A stretch of 64,000 bases of DNA, taken from the NCBI GenBank assembly GCA_019694675.1, contig JAIBBK010000081.1:29085-93084 (forward strand), given 5' to 3'. This DNA comes from Ignavibacteria bacterium. Its GTDB lineage: Bacteria > Bacteroidota > Ignavibacteria > Tepidaquicellales > Tepidaquicellaceae. A program made the position numbers and the translations under genes. Positions 51,732 through 60,997 of this stretch are shown here, in pieces (position 1 is the stretch's first letter; each line of letters begins with the position of its first letter). Under the pieces are notes generated by a model. That model searched no databases. It was not told the origin of the DNA and saw nothing but the letters and a program-made list of their open reading frames with translations.

Positions 51732-53759
51732 ATGCAGAATAACCAAAGATACCTTGTAACGGCGGCGCTTCCTTATGCCAATAACCACCTCCACATCGGC
51801 CACATTGCCGGCGCATACCTGCCACCCGATATTTACGTAAGATATATGAGGATGAAGGGAGAGGACGTCATATTCATCTGCGGTTCCGATGAACACGGAA
51901 CGGCAATTGAGATGGCTGCTATTCAGGAAGGAATCCAGCCGCGTGAGATCATTGACAGATACCATTTCTCAAACAAGAAGGCATTTGAAGACCTGAGGAT
52001 CGATTTTGACATCTATTCAAGGACGTCAAACGAAGTCCACCATAAGACCGCGCAGGAATTCTTCCTGAACCTCCACGAAAAAGGGATACTGTTCACAAAA
52101 TCGGAGAAGCAGTTATACTCTGAGAAGGAAAAGAGGTTTCTTGCGGACAGATTTGTAACGGGCACCTGTCCGAACTGCGGATACGAGAATGCGCGCGGAG
52201 ATGAGTGCGAGAACTGCGGAAGCAATTTGTCGCCGCTCGAACTCATCAATCCAAGATCCAAGATAACAGGAGATACGCCCGTTGTTAAGGAATCAACCCA
52301 CTTTCACTTCCCGCTTGACAAGTATCAGGAGAAGCTCGAAGAGTGGCTGAAGTCAAAGAACGGCTGGAAGCAGAACGTAATGAACTACATTAAGGGTTGG
52401 ATGAAAACCGGTTTAAAGGAAAGGGCGATAACCCGTGACCTTGAATGGGGAGTTAAAGTACCGCTTGAAGGATATGACGGCAAGGTCCTGTATGTTTGGT
52501 TTGATGCGCCTATAGGATACATCTCTGCAACCAAGGAGCTTTTTGAGTTGAGGGGTGATGCAGATGGCTGGAAGAGATACTGGCTCGACAACGACACAAA
52601 GCTTATACATTTCATCGGCAAGGACAATATTGTGTTCCATACTATAATATTCCCTGCCATGCTGATGGCACACGGCGGGTTTATTCTGCCTGAGAATGTC
52701 CCGGCAAATGAATTCCTTAACATAGGCGGTCAGAAGCAATCTAAAAGCAGGGGCACGGGCATTCTTGTCAAAGACATCGTTGCCAAGTTCAGCGCAGATT
52801 CCGTAAGGTATGCTCTTGCTGCATCGCTTCCGGAGAACCGCGACTCGGAGTTTTCATGGGAGGATCTTCAGGCAAGAAACAACAATGAGCTTGCGGCGAT
52901 ACTCGGAAATTTCGTCAACCGGACCGTCGTTTTTGCAAAGAACAAATTTGGCAATAAGATCGCCGACAGGACGGAATCCACGCCGGAGTCCGAAGATCTC
53001 TTCAGGTATGTTTCTTCGCAAGCGGAACTGACTGGTAAGCTGATAGAAGAATTCAGAATAAAGGATGCGCTTTCAGAAGCCATGAATGTTGCGAGAGCCG
53101 CTAATAAGTACTTCAATGACACTGAGCCGTGGAAGCTGATAAAGACAGACAAAGAAAAGTGCGGAAGCATCATCAATGACTGCCTCAGAGTTTGTTTCAG
53201 CCTTGCGGTCATTTTCAGGCCGTTCATTCCCGGAGCATCTGACAAGATACTTGGGATTCTCGGAATTGACACTGCATCAATCACATGGAAGGATGCTTCA
53301 AACCCGGCAATCCCGGCCGGTGCTGAACTTGGTGAGAATATGATCCTGTTCCCGCTCATTGAAGATGAAGAGATAAAACCCGCGGAGAAGCAGAAGGAGG
53401 AAGTAACTTCATCTGCTGAAGACAAAACAGAAGACGGGCTGATAACAATTGATGATTTCCGAAAGGTGCAGTTCAAGGTGGCAGAAGTGCTTGAGTGCGA
53501 GAAAGTGGAAAACAGCAGGAAACTGCTGAAGCTCAGACTTAAAGTGGGAGATAAGGAGAAGCAGATAGTCTCCGGAATATCTGAGTATTACAAACCGGAA
53601 GAGCTTATCGGAAGACTGATAATTGTTGTTGACAATCTGAAGCCGTCAAAGCTTATGGGGATTGAATCACACGGAATGCTGCTGGCGGCAAAGTCGGGCA
53701 AGGAACTGAAGCTTGTTACAGTTGACGGGAATATTGCACCGGGAGCTGAAGTGAATTGA
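51732..53759 (+). CDS. metG: Methionyl-tRNA synthetase with C-terminal tRNA-binding domain
   Basis: 675 residues, the long MetRS form. HIGH motif at 21-24 (HLHIGHIAGAYLPPD), zinc knuckles CPNC and CENC (about 142-162), KMSKS-equivalent KQSKSRG (about 335-341), then the anticodon-binding helical domain. The last about 110 residues (after an acidic linker rich in Glu and Lys) form an EMAP/Arc1p-like OB-fold tRNA-binding module (ITIDDFRKVQFKVAEVLECE, then LVVDN-like strands and LGIESHGMLLAA-like LMGIESHGMLLAAKSG), usual for the dimeric form. Charges initiator and elongator tRNA-Met. Its stop overlaps the folP start. Confidence 0.96.
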   Translation: MQNNQRYLVTAALPYANNHLHIGHIAGAYLPPDIYVRYMRMKGEDVIFICGSDEHGTAIEMAAIQEGIQPREIIDRYHFSNKKAFEDLRIDFDIYSRTSNEVHHKTAQEFFLNLHEKGILFTKSEKQLYSEKEKRFLADRFVTGTCPNCGYENARGDECENCGSNLSPLELINPRSKITGDTPVVKESTHFHFPLDKYQEKLEEWLKSKNGWKQNVMNYIKGWMKTGLKERAITRDLEWGVKVPLEGYDGKVLYVWFDAPIGYISATKELFELRGDADGWKRYWLDNDTKLIHFIGKDNIVFHTIIFPAMLMAHGGFILPENVPANEFLNIGGQKQSKSRGTGILVKDIVAKFSADSVRYALAASLPENRDSEFSWEDLQARNNNELAAILGNFVNRTVVFAKNKFGNKIADRTESTPESEDLFRYVSSQAELTGKLIEEFRIKDALSEAMNVARAANKYFNDTEPWKLIKTDKEKCGSIINDCLRVCFSLAVIFRPFIPGASDKILGILGIDTASITWKDASNPAIPAGAELGENMILFPLIEDEEIKPAEKQKEEVTSSAEDKTEDGLITIDDFRKVQFKVAEVLECEKVENSRKLLKLRLKVGDKEKQIVSGISEYYKPEELIGRLIIVVDNLKPSKLMGIESHGMLLAAKSGKELKLVTVDGNIAPGAEVN

Positions 53760-54595
53760 GATACACATTCGGCGGCAAAGTTTATGAGTTCGGAAGCAGG
53801 ACCTTTGTGATGGGAATCCTGAACATCACTCCGGATTCATTTTCAGACGGAGGAAAATATTATGGAGACGGGATTGGTCTGAAGAAAGCTGTGGAGGATG
53901 CTATTATCATGGAGAAATGCGGCGCGGATTTTATAGATATTGGAGGTGAGTCAACACGGCCGGGTGCGGAGAGAGTTTCTGAAGAGGAAGAACTGGAAAG
54001 GGTGATTCCGGTCATAACAGAAGTGGCCCGAAAGGTCGGCATTCCTGTTTCGGTTGACACATACAAGAGCAGAGTTGCGGAGGAATCCCTGAAGGCCGGA
54101 GCGCGCATCGTAAATGACATCAGCGGATTCAGGTTTGATCCCGCAATAGCTGAAGTGACAGCAAGATCCGGAGCTTCATGCATATTGATGCACATAAAGG
54201 GCACACCGGGGAACATGCAGTTGAATCCTGTTTACGAAGATGTCACGTCGGAAGTGATCTCATGCCTCAGGGCATCAGCGGAAATTGCAGAAGATGCTGG
54301 CGTGAAACAGATAATTGTTGATCCGGGAATCGGTTTTGGCAAGACCCTTGATCACAATATTGAACTGATACAAAGCACCGGTGAACTGAGGAAGCTTGGA
54401 TACCCTGTCTTAATTGGACTTTCAAGAAAGAGTTTTATTGACAAAATTACACCCGCTCCTGTGGAAGACAGGCTTAGCGGCACAATATCGGCCAATACGG
54501 CAGCTGTCCGGTACGGAGCAGATATTCTCAGGGTCCATGATGTTTGCGAAAACGTGCCGGCTATGCGGGTGGCAGACAAAATATTAAGAAACTGA
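53756..54595 (+). CDS. folP: Dihydropteroate synthase
   Basis: 279 residues. It joins p-aminobenzoate to hydroxymethyl-dihydropterin pyrophosphate, the sulfonamide target in folate synthesis. Signatures: VMGILNITPDSFSDGG (18-33), FIDIGGESTRPGAERVSEEEE (about 60-80), VSVDTYKSRVAEESL, VNDISGF, DPGIGFGKTLDHNIELI and LIGLSRKSFIDKI. Start is TTG at 53756-53758, overlapping the metG TGA; no ATG or GTG is available near the family N-terminus RYTFGGKVYEFG. Transcriptional coupling with metG and copA is suggested by overlap and a 1-base gap. Confidence 0.95.
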   Translation: MRYTFGGKVYEFGSRTFVMGILNITPDSFSDGGKYYGDGIGLKKAVEDAIIMEKCGADFIDIGGESTRPGAERVSEEEELERVIPVITEVARKVGIPVSVDTYKSRVAEESLKAGARIVNDISGFRFDPAIAEVTARSGASCILMHIKGTPGNMQLNPVYEDVTSEVISCLRASAEIAEDAGVKQIIVDPGIGFGKTLDHNIELIQSTGELRKLGYPVLIGLSRKSFIDKITPAPVEDRLSGTISANTAAVRYGADILRVHDVCENVPAMRVADKILRN

Positions 54596-54596
54596 A

Positions 54597-56873
54597 ATGC
54601 AGAACTCAGGCAACATAGCGGAGAAACAAACGCGAAGGACAATCTCTTCTTCCGAAGAGCTTTACGAATTTGACGTGATAGGTATGAACTGCACGGGCTG
54701 TGCGCAGAGCATCAGATCATATCTTGAGAAGTCGGAAGGAATAAGCGCAGTTGACCTCAACTTCGCATCCGAGATCTGCAGTGTTACATACGACCCGGCT
54801 AGGACATCAAGAAAAGAGATCAAGAGACTTGTCGAGTCGCTCGGCTTTGGTGTTTCTTCGGACGATGATGAGTATGAAGCCGAACAGGCGCGCAGGAAGA
54901 ATCTGAGACTGCTGAAGTACAAGATATATGTGTCTGCAATCCTTTCGGGTGTTATTATGCTTCTGAGCATGAAGGATCACTTCCACATTCCCTATATTCA
55001 TCTTCCGGAAAATGTGTTGCTGACGGTTCTGTTCGTTCTGTCAACCGTTGTAGTATTCTGGTGCGGCTCCAAGTTCCTCCGCGGGGCTATGACATCTCTG
55101 AAGAGCGGGAAATTCGACATGAATACGCTCATAACAATTGGCAGTCTTTCATCTTACCTTTACAGTTCTGTAATAGCAGCAAACGCTGTATTCGGCCTTG
55201 ACATTGCGGCCCTTAACGGTACTAAGGAGGTCTATTTTGAGACTGCCGCGATGATCATAACTTTCATTCTCATCGGCAATTATCTTGAAGCGGTACTCAA
55301 GTCACGCACGCAGACATCTATAAAGAAGCTCAAGGATCTTCAGGCAAAGGTTGTTAATGTGGTGAGGGAAGGGAATGAACTGTTCGTGCCTTTCAATAAG
55401 GTGAAACTGAATGACATAGTGATCGTGAAGACCGGCGACAAGATCCCTGTTGACGGCAGGCTTGCGGAAGGATTCGGCGTGGTTGATGAAAGCGCAATGA
55501 CCGGCGAAAGCCTTCCGGTTGAAAAGGCGGTGGGTGACGAGCTGATGAGCGGTACAATGCTGAAGAACGGATTTCTGAAGATGAAGGCACTGAGAGTGGG
55601 CAAAGATACCATGCTCTCACGTGTGATCGCCCTTGTGAAGGATGCTTCGGCGCAGAAGCCGAAGATACAGAAACTTGCAGACAGGATCTCCGCTGTGTTT
55701 GTACCAATTGTGATACTGATCTCGATCATTACTTTCGCCGTTTGGTTCTTCTTCCTTGGCGCGGCGTTTGACAAATCACTGCTGTTTGCCGTTTCAGTTC
55801 TCATCATCGCCTGTCCGTGTGCACTCGGACTTGCATCCCCTATCGCTATTGTGCTTGGAGTTGGCCGCGCCGCTGAGAACGGAATACTGTTCAATAATAT
55901 TGACGGCATTGAGAATCTCATGAAGGTCAATACCATCTGCTTTGACAAGACCGGAACGCTAACGACAGGTCAGATAACTGTGAAGAACGTTTACGTATTC
56001 AATGGCTATTCGAGGGAAAGCATACTGAAGTACGTCTTTTCGCTTGAGAAGCATTCATCTCATCCCATTGCAAAGTCCATTGTCAATTACGCACTGGACC
56101 AGAATATCCGCAACGGCCTGCCGGTTGAAGACTTCGCCTCTGAAAGCGGACTGGGAGTGAAGGCAAAGATCAGCGGAAAGAGGATCGTTGTTGGCAATGA
56201 GCAGTTCCTCAGGCAAAACGGAATTTCGTTCTCAAACATTATTTTTGAAGCAAGCAAGAGCAACTTGTTTGTTGGAATAGAAGGCGAAGTTACAGGTGTG
56301 ATAGAAATAGATGACGAAATAAAGGATGATGCCGCATCAATTGTGAAGCAGTTGAAGAAGAAGGATATAGATGTGTTCATGATCTCCGGGGACAACGAAT
56401 CGGCAGCACGCAGGGTCGCAATTGAGCTGGACATTGAAAACTACACATCAAAGACACTTCCCGATGAGAAGGAAAAGATCGTCTCCGGGCTTCAGGCAAA
56501 GGACAGGATAGTCGGAATGGTGGGTGACGGGATCAATGATGCTCCGTCTCTTGCAAAGGCAAACGTAGGCATTGCCATGAGCGCAGGACAGGACATTGCA
56601 ATTGATTCTGCGGATGTGATACTTGTTAAGGATGACCTGAACAGCCTGATAAAGGCCATCAACATATCCAAGAAGACGGTTACTGTAATAAAGGAAAATT
56701 TCTTCTGGGCATTCTTCTATAATGCCCTTGCAATTCCCATTGCTGCAGGGTTGCTTGTCCCTTACGGAATTATGATAGGTCCGGTAATGGCTGCAATGCT
56801 GATGGCATTCAGCGATGTGGTTACGGTTCTTGGAAATTCCCTCAGACTGAAATATGTGAAGATAGACGGCTGA
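54597..56873 (+). CDS. copA: Copper-translocating P1B-type ATPase
   Basis: 758 residues. N-terminal heavy-metal-associated domain (about 23-90) with GMNCTGC (Cys32, Cys35). Then transmembrane helices, the actuator TGES (about 301), the ion-binding CPC in IACPCALG (Cys406 and Cys408), the phosphorylation site DKTGTLTTG (Asp450), the P1B-specific SSHPIAKS, GDGINDAPSLAKANVGIAM, and C-terminal helices with YNALAIPIAAG and MAFSDVVTVLGNSLRLK. Together these indicate Cu(I) export across the inner membrane. It starts 1 base after folP, and its 3' end overlaps a hairpin shared with the convergent gene. Confidence 0.95.
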   Translation: MQNSGNIAEKQTRRTISSSEELYEFDVIGMNCTGCAQSIRSYLEKSEGISAVDLNFASEICSVTYDPARTSRKEIKRLVESLGFGVSSDDDEYEAEQARRKNLRLLKYKIYVSAILSGVIMLLSMKDHFHIPYIHLPENVLLTVLFVLSTVVVFWCGSKFLRGAMTSLKSGKFDMNTLITIGSLSSYLYSSVIAANAVFGLDIAALNGTKEVYFETAAMIITFILIGNYLEAVLKSRTQTSIKKLKDLQAKVVNVVREGNELFVPFNKVKLNDIVIVKTGDKIPVDGRLAEGFGVVDESAMTGESLPVEKAVGDELMSGTMLKNGFLKMKALRVGKDTMLSRVIALVKDASAQKPKIQKLADRISAVFVPIVILISIITFAVWFFFLGAAFDKSLLFAVSVLIIACPCALGLASPIAIVLGVGRAAENGILFNNIDGIENLMKVNTICFDKTGTLTTGQITVKNVYVFNGYSRESILKYVFSLEKHSSHPIAKSIVNYALDQNIRNGLPVEDFASESGLGVKAKISGKRIVVGNEQFLRQNGISFSNIIFEASKSNLFVGIEGEVTGVIEIDDEIKDDAASIVKQLKKKDIDVFMISGDNESAARRVAIELDIENYTSKTLPDEKEKIVSGLQAKDRIVGMVGDGINDAPSLAKANVGIAMSAGQDIAIDSADVILVKDDLNSLIKAINISKKTVTVIKENFFWAFFYNALAIPIAAGLLVPYGIMIGPVMAAMLMAFSDVVTVLGNSLRLKYVKIDG

Positions 56874-56888
56874 TTCATGAAGCCGTCT
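56864..56888. terminator. Hairpin spanning the stop codons of two convergent genes
   Basis: Eight-bp stem AGACGGCT (56864-56871) / AGCCGTCT (56881-56888). The loop region contains the copA TGA (56871-56873) and the minus-strand stop (56875-56877). A short TGATCTTTTC follows on the plus side. It may end transcription from both sides. Confidence 0.55.
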
Positions 56889-57609
56889 TGATCTTTTCTA
56901 TCTCCTTAAGATACTGCTTTCTGTACTCGGAGATCTCTTTGATCGTCCTGAAGATGACCGACGGACGCGCACCTGTTGATATGCCGTCAACACGCGGAAG
57001 ATGTTTCACGCCAACTTCTGTGGAAGTATAACCGAGAAGTCTTGCCTTCAGAAGTATTTCCGCATCTATGAACGCATCCACCGACTCTATTTTGATCTTT
57101 CTGAAAAGGTCTGTCCTGATGAGCTTGAAAGCACAGTCTACATCAACATAGTCAATATCGAACAGATACCTGAGCACAAAATTATATACGAGTGATGTGA
57201 CCTTTCTGTATGTCGAATACTGCTTTTTCTTTCTGTAACCCACGACAATATCCGTATAGGGAACCAGAGCAACAAACTTCTTCAGCTCCTCAAGATCGAA
57301 CTGATTGTCGCCGTCCGTGTAAAACACATAATCCATCTTTGCATTCATGAAACCGTCACGCAGTGTAGCGCCGTATCCCATGTTCTTTTCATGATGGATC
57401 ACGCTCACTTTGGGATGTTTGCGGGCAAGCTCATCTGCAACTTCAGCGGTTTTGTCAGGACTCCCGTCCTCAATGATCGTGATCTCATAGTCCTTCAGCT
57501 TCAGTTCTTCAAGAACCTTCAGCGCCGATTCGACAACTTTGCCGATATTCTTTTCATCATAGTAAGCCGGAAAGAATACGCTTAGGGTGATGTTCGAATT
57601 GTCAGTCAT
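56875..57609 (-). CDS. Family 2 glycosyltransferase (dolichyl-phosphate-sugar synthase-like)
   Basis: 244 residues. GT-A fold: start VFFPAYYDEKNIGKVVESAL (11-30), TIIEDGSPDKTAEVADE (about 44-60), NMGYGATLRDGFMNAKMDYV, and the DxD-like YTDGDNQFD. The length and the FIDAEILLKARLLGY segment resemble synthases that place a single sugar on a polyprenyl phosphate. It overlaps the epimerase gene start by 8 bases and is the last gene of a four-gene glycan cluster transcribed leftwards. The acceptor and sugar are unknown. Confidence 0.88.
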   Translation of the reverse strand: MTDNSNITLSVFFPAYYDEKNIGKVVESALKVLEELKLKDYEITIIEDGSPDKTAEVADELARKHPKVSVIHHEKNMGYGATLRDGFMNAKMDYVFYTDGDNQFDLEELKKFVALVPYTDIVVGYRKKKQYSTYRKVTSLVYNFVLRYLFDIDYVDVDCAFKLIRTDLFRKIKIESVDAFIDAEILLKARLLGYTSTEVGVKHLPRVDGISTGARPSVIFRTIKEISEYRKQYLKEIEKIKTAS

Positions 57610-58549
57610 TCAGCGACTTCAGGTAATTACAGGTTGCTATAAGCCCGTCCCGCAAAGAGGTTTCCGGTTTCCATTTCAGCTCTTTACGAATTCTCGAATT
57701 GTCAAGAATGCTTACGGGTACGTCAAAGTTTCGTGCCGGTTCGTATTTCACATTCATATCATTGCGCCCCGTGACCTCCTTCATAACTGCAAGAAGCTCA
57801 TTGAGCGAATACCCGGAGCCGGCAGAAAGATTGAATATTCTGTGAGTAGTTTCATGTGACAGAGAAGATGCAAGCGCTTTGACTGCATCCTTGATGTAGA
57901 TGTAATCCCTGACGACACTGCCGTCACCCCAAACTGTGATCTGCTCTCCCTTCATGATCCGGTTAAGAAAAACGGGAATCGCTCCCTGAGAGGCAAAGGG
58001 GTTTTGCCTTTCACCGTATGGATTGGAAAGCCTGAAGACAACATAGTTCAGTGAATGAAGATAATTGAACAGGTAAAGATAATCTTCAATGGTTTTCTTA
58101 ATGATACCGTAAGAGCAAACCGGTCTTGAAGGATGGTCTTCCGTTATTGGGACGCTTTCAGGAATACCATAGACCGTTCCACCGGAAGAGAGGAATACCA
58201 GTTTCTTCACTCCCCGCTCTACACACTCCCTGAAGAGATTCAATGATGACAACAGATTTGTCTCGGCATCATAAACAGGATTTTCGTTTGAGTTTGCTGG
58301 CAGGGTCGAGCTCACAAGATGAAATACGTAATCAATGCCTGCAAGAGAATTTTCAAGGTCAACCTGATTGTTAAAGTCGCCCTCAATAATTCTCACATCT
58401 GCCGTGATATGCTCAATGTTACGACGGGAGAAATTGAGCTTATCAAATATTGTGACATTACAGTCAAGCGAAAGAAGTTCATCCGCAAGATGAGAACCTA
58501 TGAACCCGCCTCCGCCGAAGATCAGGCAATTAGCACCATCAGGTCTCAA
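57602..58549 (-). CDS. NAD-dependent epimerase/dehydratase (UDP-glucose-4-epimerase-like)
   Basis: 315 residues. Extended SDR: LIFGGGGFIGSHLADELL (9-26), FHLVSSTLPANS, LSSGGTVYG (about 117-125), Tyr-x3-Lys in CSYGIIKKTIEDYL, NPYGERQNPFASQGAIPVF and WGDGSVVRDYIYIKD. It most resembles GalE-type and other sugar-nucleotide epimerases; exact substrate open. It is tightly packed between a methyltransferase gene (2-base gap) and a glycosyltransferase gene (8-base overlap), which implies work on the same glycan. Confidence 0.88.
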   Translation of the reverse strand: MRPDGANCLIFGGGGFIGSHLADELLSLDCNVTIFDKLNFSRRNIEHITADVRIIEGDFNNQVDLENSLAGIDYVFHLVSSTLPANSNENPVYDAETNLLSSLNLFRECVERGVKKLVFLSSGGTVYGIPESVPITEDHPSRPVCSYGIIKKTIEDYLYLFNYLHSLNYVVFRLSNPYGERQNPFASQGAIPVFLNRIMKGEQITVWGDGSVVRDYIYIKDAVKALASSLSHETTHRIFNLSAGSGYSLNELLAVMKEVTGRNDMNVKYEPARNFDVPVSILDNSRIRKELKWKPETSLRDGLIATCNYLKSLND

Positions 58550-58551
58550 GA

Positions 58552-59250
58552 TCAGATCTTCCTGTATTGAATCACGAATCTTGCAGGAAATACTGCGTTC
58601 GGGATCTTGGCTATTTTGGTTGCCCTAAAGATCCCCGATGCGAATTTCTCCACAAGCTCAAGAGAGAAGCTGTGCAGATGCCATTCATCAAGATTATCCT
58701 TTGATGCAAGCTCCCAGCCCTCGGTGTCTTTCTTATTGTCTATAAGTCTTATCAGGCCTGACTTCTTCAGAAATCTCTTCGTTGAATTGATCACGTCTTC
58801 ATTCGGGATGGAAAGTGAAAGTATTCCGTCGTCAGCCATGATCCTGGAGATTTCTTTCAGCACTTCCCTGGGATCAAGTACATGTTCGATCACTTCGGAG
58901 CAAAGCACTTTGTTGAAGAACTTGTCTTCATAAGGGATCTTCTCACCCGGCGCCTTTGTGAGAATGACCTTCGAGCCGAGTCTTTCGCCCGCTCTTTTTA
59001 TCTGTATGTCGGATATATCAATTCCGTAGAGCTCTCCGGTCTTTATCTGCTCCAGTATGTGGCCCGCACCGCAGCCCACCTCGAGCACTTTATCACCGTT
59101 TCTGATCTCCGCAAGTTCAATGAGTTTTGAGATCCTCTTCTGTTCGATGTATCTGAATGCAAAATTGGGATGATTATAGAACTTATCCAGGTCGTGCTTT
59201 TCAGCCAGTTCTTCATTCCATTGCTCGAAACTTTCCTTTGTGGGTTTCAT
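58552..59250 (-). CDS. Class I SAM-dependent methyltransferase
   Basis: 232 residues. Motif I VLEVGCGAGHILEQI (about 54-68), motif II GIDISDIQIKRAGERLG (about 75-91), motif III CSEVIEHVLDPREVLKEISRI (about 117-137), then LSLSIPNED. The remainder (EWHLHSFSLELVEKF) is typical of methyltransferases in polysaccharide clusters. Substrate unknown. It lies in the middle of the glycan cluster, 15 bases after the membrane glycosyltransferase. Confidence 0.87.
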   Translation of the reverse strand: MKPTKESFEQWNEELAEKHDLDKFYNHPNFAFRYIEQKRISKLIELAEIRNGDKVLEVGCGAGHILEQIKTGELYGIDISDIQIKRAGERLGSKVILTKAPGEKIPYEDKFFNKVLCSEVIEHVLDPREVLKEISRIMADDGILSLSIPNEDVINSTKRFLKKSGLIRLIDNKKDTEGWELASKDNLDEWHLHSFSLELVEKFASGIFRATKIAKIPNAVFPARFVIQYRKI

Positions 59251-59265
59251 TCTTTATGATTCATA

Positions 59266-60882
59266 TTAATTCACTTTCTCAAATACAAGAGCCTGATACC
59301 TCTTATCTCCGGAGGTAAACTGATTGAGCAGTTTCAGGCTGGAATCCTTCTGCAGCAGCTCAAGCTTCACGTCATTCTCATACTCAGGCCTGTATCCGTA
59401 ATGCGTGTCCCAAATGATGATGTCCCCCTTCTGAGCCTGAGCTAGATTCTTTGTGTTAAGGTGGACAAAGTTCTTCTTTCGTTCCGGGGGGAAGTCTCCG
59501 AACAGGAACACCGGACTTGAAGTCTGCGTGGTAACAATGATCTTCTTCGAATCAAACTCAGGTGAAGCAAGGTAAGCGCCCATAGCCTTGACCGCAAGGT
59601 TCTCCGGAGAGAATTGCCTCGGCTTGAAACTGATGAACAGATACACTGCAGACAAGAGAACAAGAACAACAGAAAGCTTATTCAGATATGCCCTCTTGTC
59701 ACCGGCTGAAAGCATTGCGATCAGAGCGCCTGTCACGGCCACTACGGCGAGCTTGCCGTATTCAGCGGCTTCTGTAAGATCAAGGCCGTTGGTTTCCTTT
59801 GACATAAAAACCAATGTAAAGAAAAGGAGAATTCCCGTTATGATGTAAGCCGTCTTCCTGAATGCATCAGCATAGAGGTTGTTAAGCCCCACTGTGGCGA
59901 AGAACGCCGCAAGCGGAGAGATATGAAGCAGGTATCTCCACGTACCGGGATTAGTGCCTTTGACCATCAGCATTGCCTGCACAAGAAATGTAATTGAAAA
60001 GACAATGAACGGAAGTGAAAACCTTTCTATGTATGCTTTTGCTTTGGATGTATCTCCGAGAAAGCCGAAGAATCCCAGAAGGAAAAGCGTAAGGCAAACC
60101 GGCCCGACAATGAAGATGTAAACTTTGAAATAATGGAAGAAGCCCCTGTTGGCGCCGCCAAAGTCCATAGCCCCGAGTGTGTTCATTTCGGAAATGACAT
60201 ACAGTATGTCGCCGCTCTTGAAATAGCCAAACAAATTGAAAAGAAGCGGAAAAACTCCGAGCATGACTATAGCGGCGTACTGTCTCTTCATGAAGAGCAT
60301 TACGGCCAGGACAATTCCAAGCAGGGCGGCTTCCTGACGAACCGTAAAAACGTATCCGCAGATCAGTGCGGCGAGAATGTACTTCTCTTTCCGGTACATG
60401 AGTATCATAAGCACAAGGAGCATCGCTGTGAAGATCTCAGCATATGACCTGAATGAAAGGTCAAAGTACAGCGGTTGAAGCGCAAGTATCAGAGCACCGA
60501 AAAAAGCGTACTTAAGATCGTATGCTTTTGTGAGCAGATAGGTCAGATACACTGTTACCGAAGCAATCAGGGCATTGAAGAACAGAACGGCCTCATAGCC
60601 GAAAAGCGATGGAACAACCATGAAGAGCTTATACCCCGGCTTGGGCCAGTTTCCGAGTATTATGAAGGGGTCATTCCAGAATTCCTTCATGTTGATGAAG
60701 TGACCGATCTCGTCGTCCTGATAAAAGCCCGGCGAATACTTACTGCTCAGATAATAGATGATGGCAAGCAACGGAATGGTGATCCAGTAATACTTGCCGA
60801 CCAGCGCGTCAAGGTCTGCTGAAGTTGATCTTTGGTCCTTAACTGGCTGTTTTGGCTGATTTTTTTTTGGCACGGTGGGCAA
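59266..60882 (-). CDS. Membrane glycosyltransferase of the GT-C/ArnT-PMT type
   Basis: 538 residues with a basic cytosolic N-terminus and about ten to twelve transmembrane helices. The first external loop carries YQDDEIGHFINM (about 55-66), the acidic pair expected in GT39/ArnT-like enzymes that use polyprenyl-phosphate sugars. Later helices include SYAEIFTAMLLVLMILMY and LCLTLFLLGFFGF-like segments. The soluble C-terminal about 120 residues (AYLASPEFDSKKIIVTTQT) would lie outside the membrane. It is the first gene of the cluster; the downstream GT2 enzyme could supply its lipid-linked donor. The donor/acceptor assignment is inference. Confidence 0.82.
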   Translation of the reverse strand: MPTVPKKNQPKQPVKDQRSTSADLDALVGKYYWITIPLLAIIYYLSSKYSPGFYQDDEIGHFINMKEFWNDPFIILGNWPKPGYKLFMVVPSLFGYEAVLFFNALIASVTVYLTYLLTKAYDLKYAFFGALILALQPLYFDLSFRSYAEIFTAMLLVLMILMYRKEKYILAALICGYVFTVRQEAALLGIVLAVMLFMKRQYAAIVMLGVFPLLFNLFGYFKSGDILYVISEMNTLGAMDFGGANRGFFHYFKVYIFIVGPVCLTLFLLGFFGFLGDTSKAKAYIERFSLPFIVFSITFLVQAMLMVKGTNPGTWRYLLHISPLAAFFATVGLNNLYADAFRKTAYIITGILLFFTLVFMSKETNGLDLTEAAEYGKLAVVAVTGALIAMLSAGDKRAYLNKLSVVLVLLSAVYLFISFKPRQFSPENLAVKAMGAYLASPEFDSKKIIVTTQTSSPVFLFGDFPPERKKNFVHLNTKNLAQAQKGDIIIWDTHYGYRPEYENDVKLELLQKDSSLKLLNQFTSGDKRYQALVFEKVN

Positions 60883-60932
60883 ATATATTCATATACACTC
60901 ACAAATTAAACGACTGTTTGAAGGCACAAACT

Positions 60933-60968
60933 GAAAAAGAACAGCCGCAGTTTCTCTCAAACTGCGGC
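60933..60968 (-). terminator. Terminator of the 60998-61747 gene
   Basis: Ten-bp stem GCCGCAGTTT (60944-60953) / AAACTGCGGC (60959-60968) with loop CTCTC. On the minus strand it is followed by TGTTCTTTTTC, a slightly delayed U tract. It starts 30 bases after the stop codon. Confidence 0.8.
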
Positions 60969-60997
60969 CGGAAAACATGCTGTTTTGCAGCAACTGA

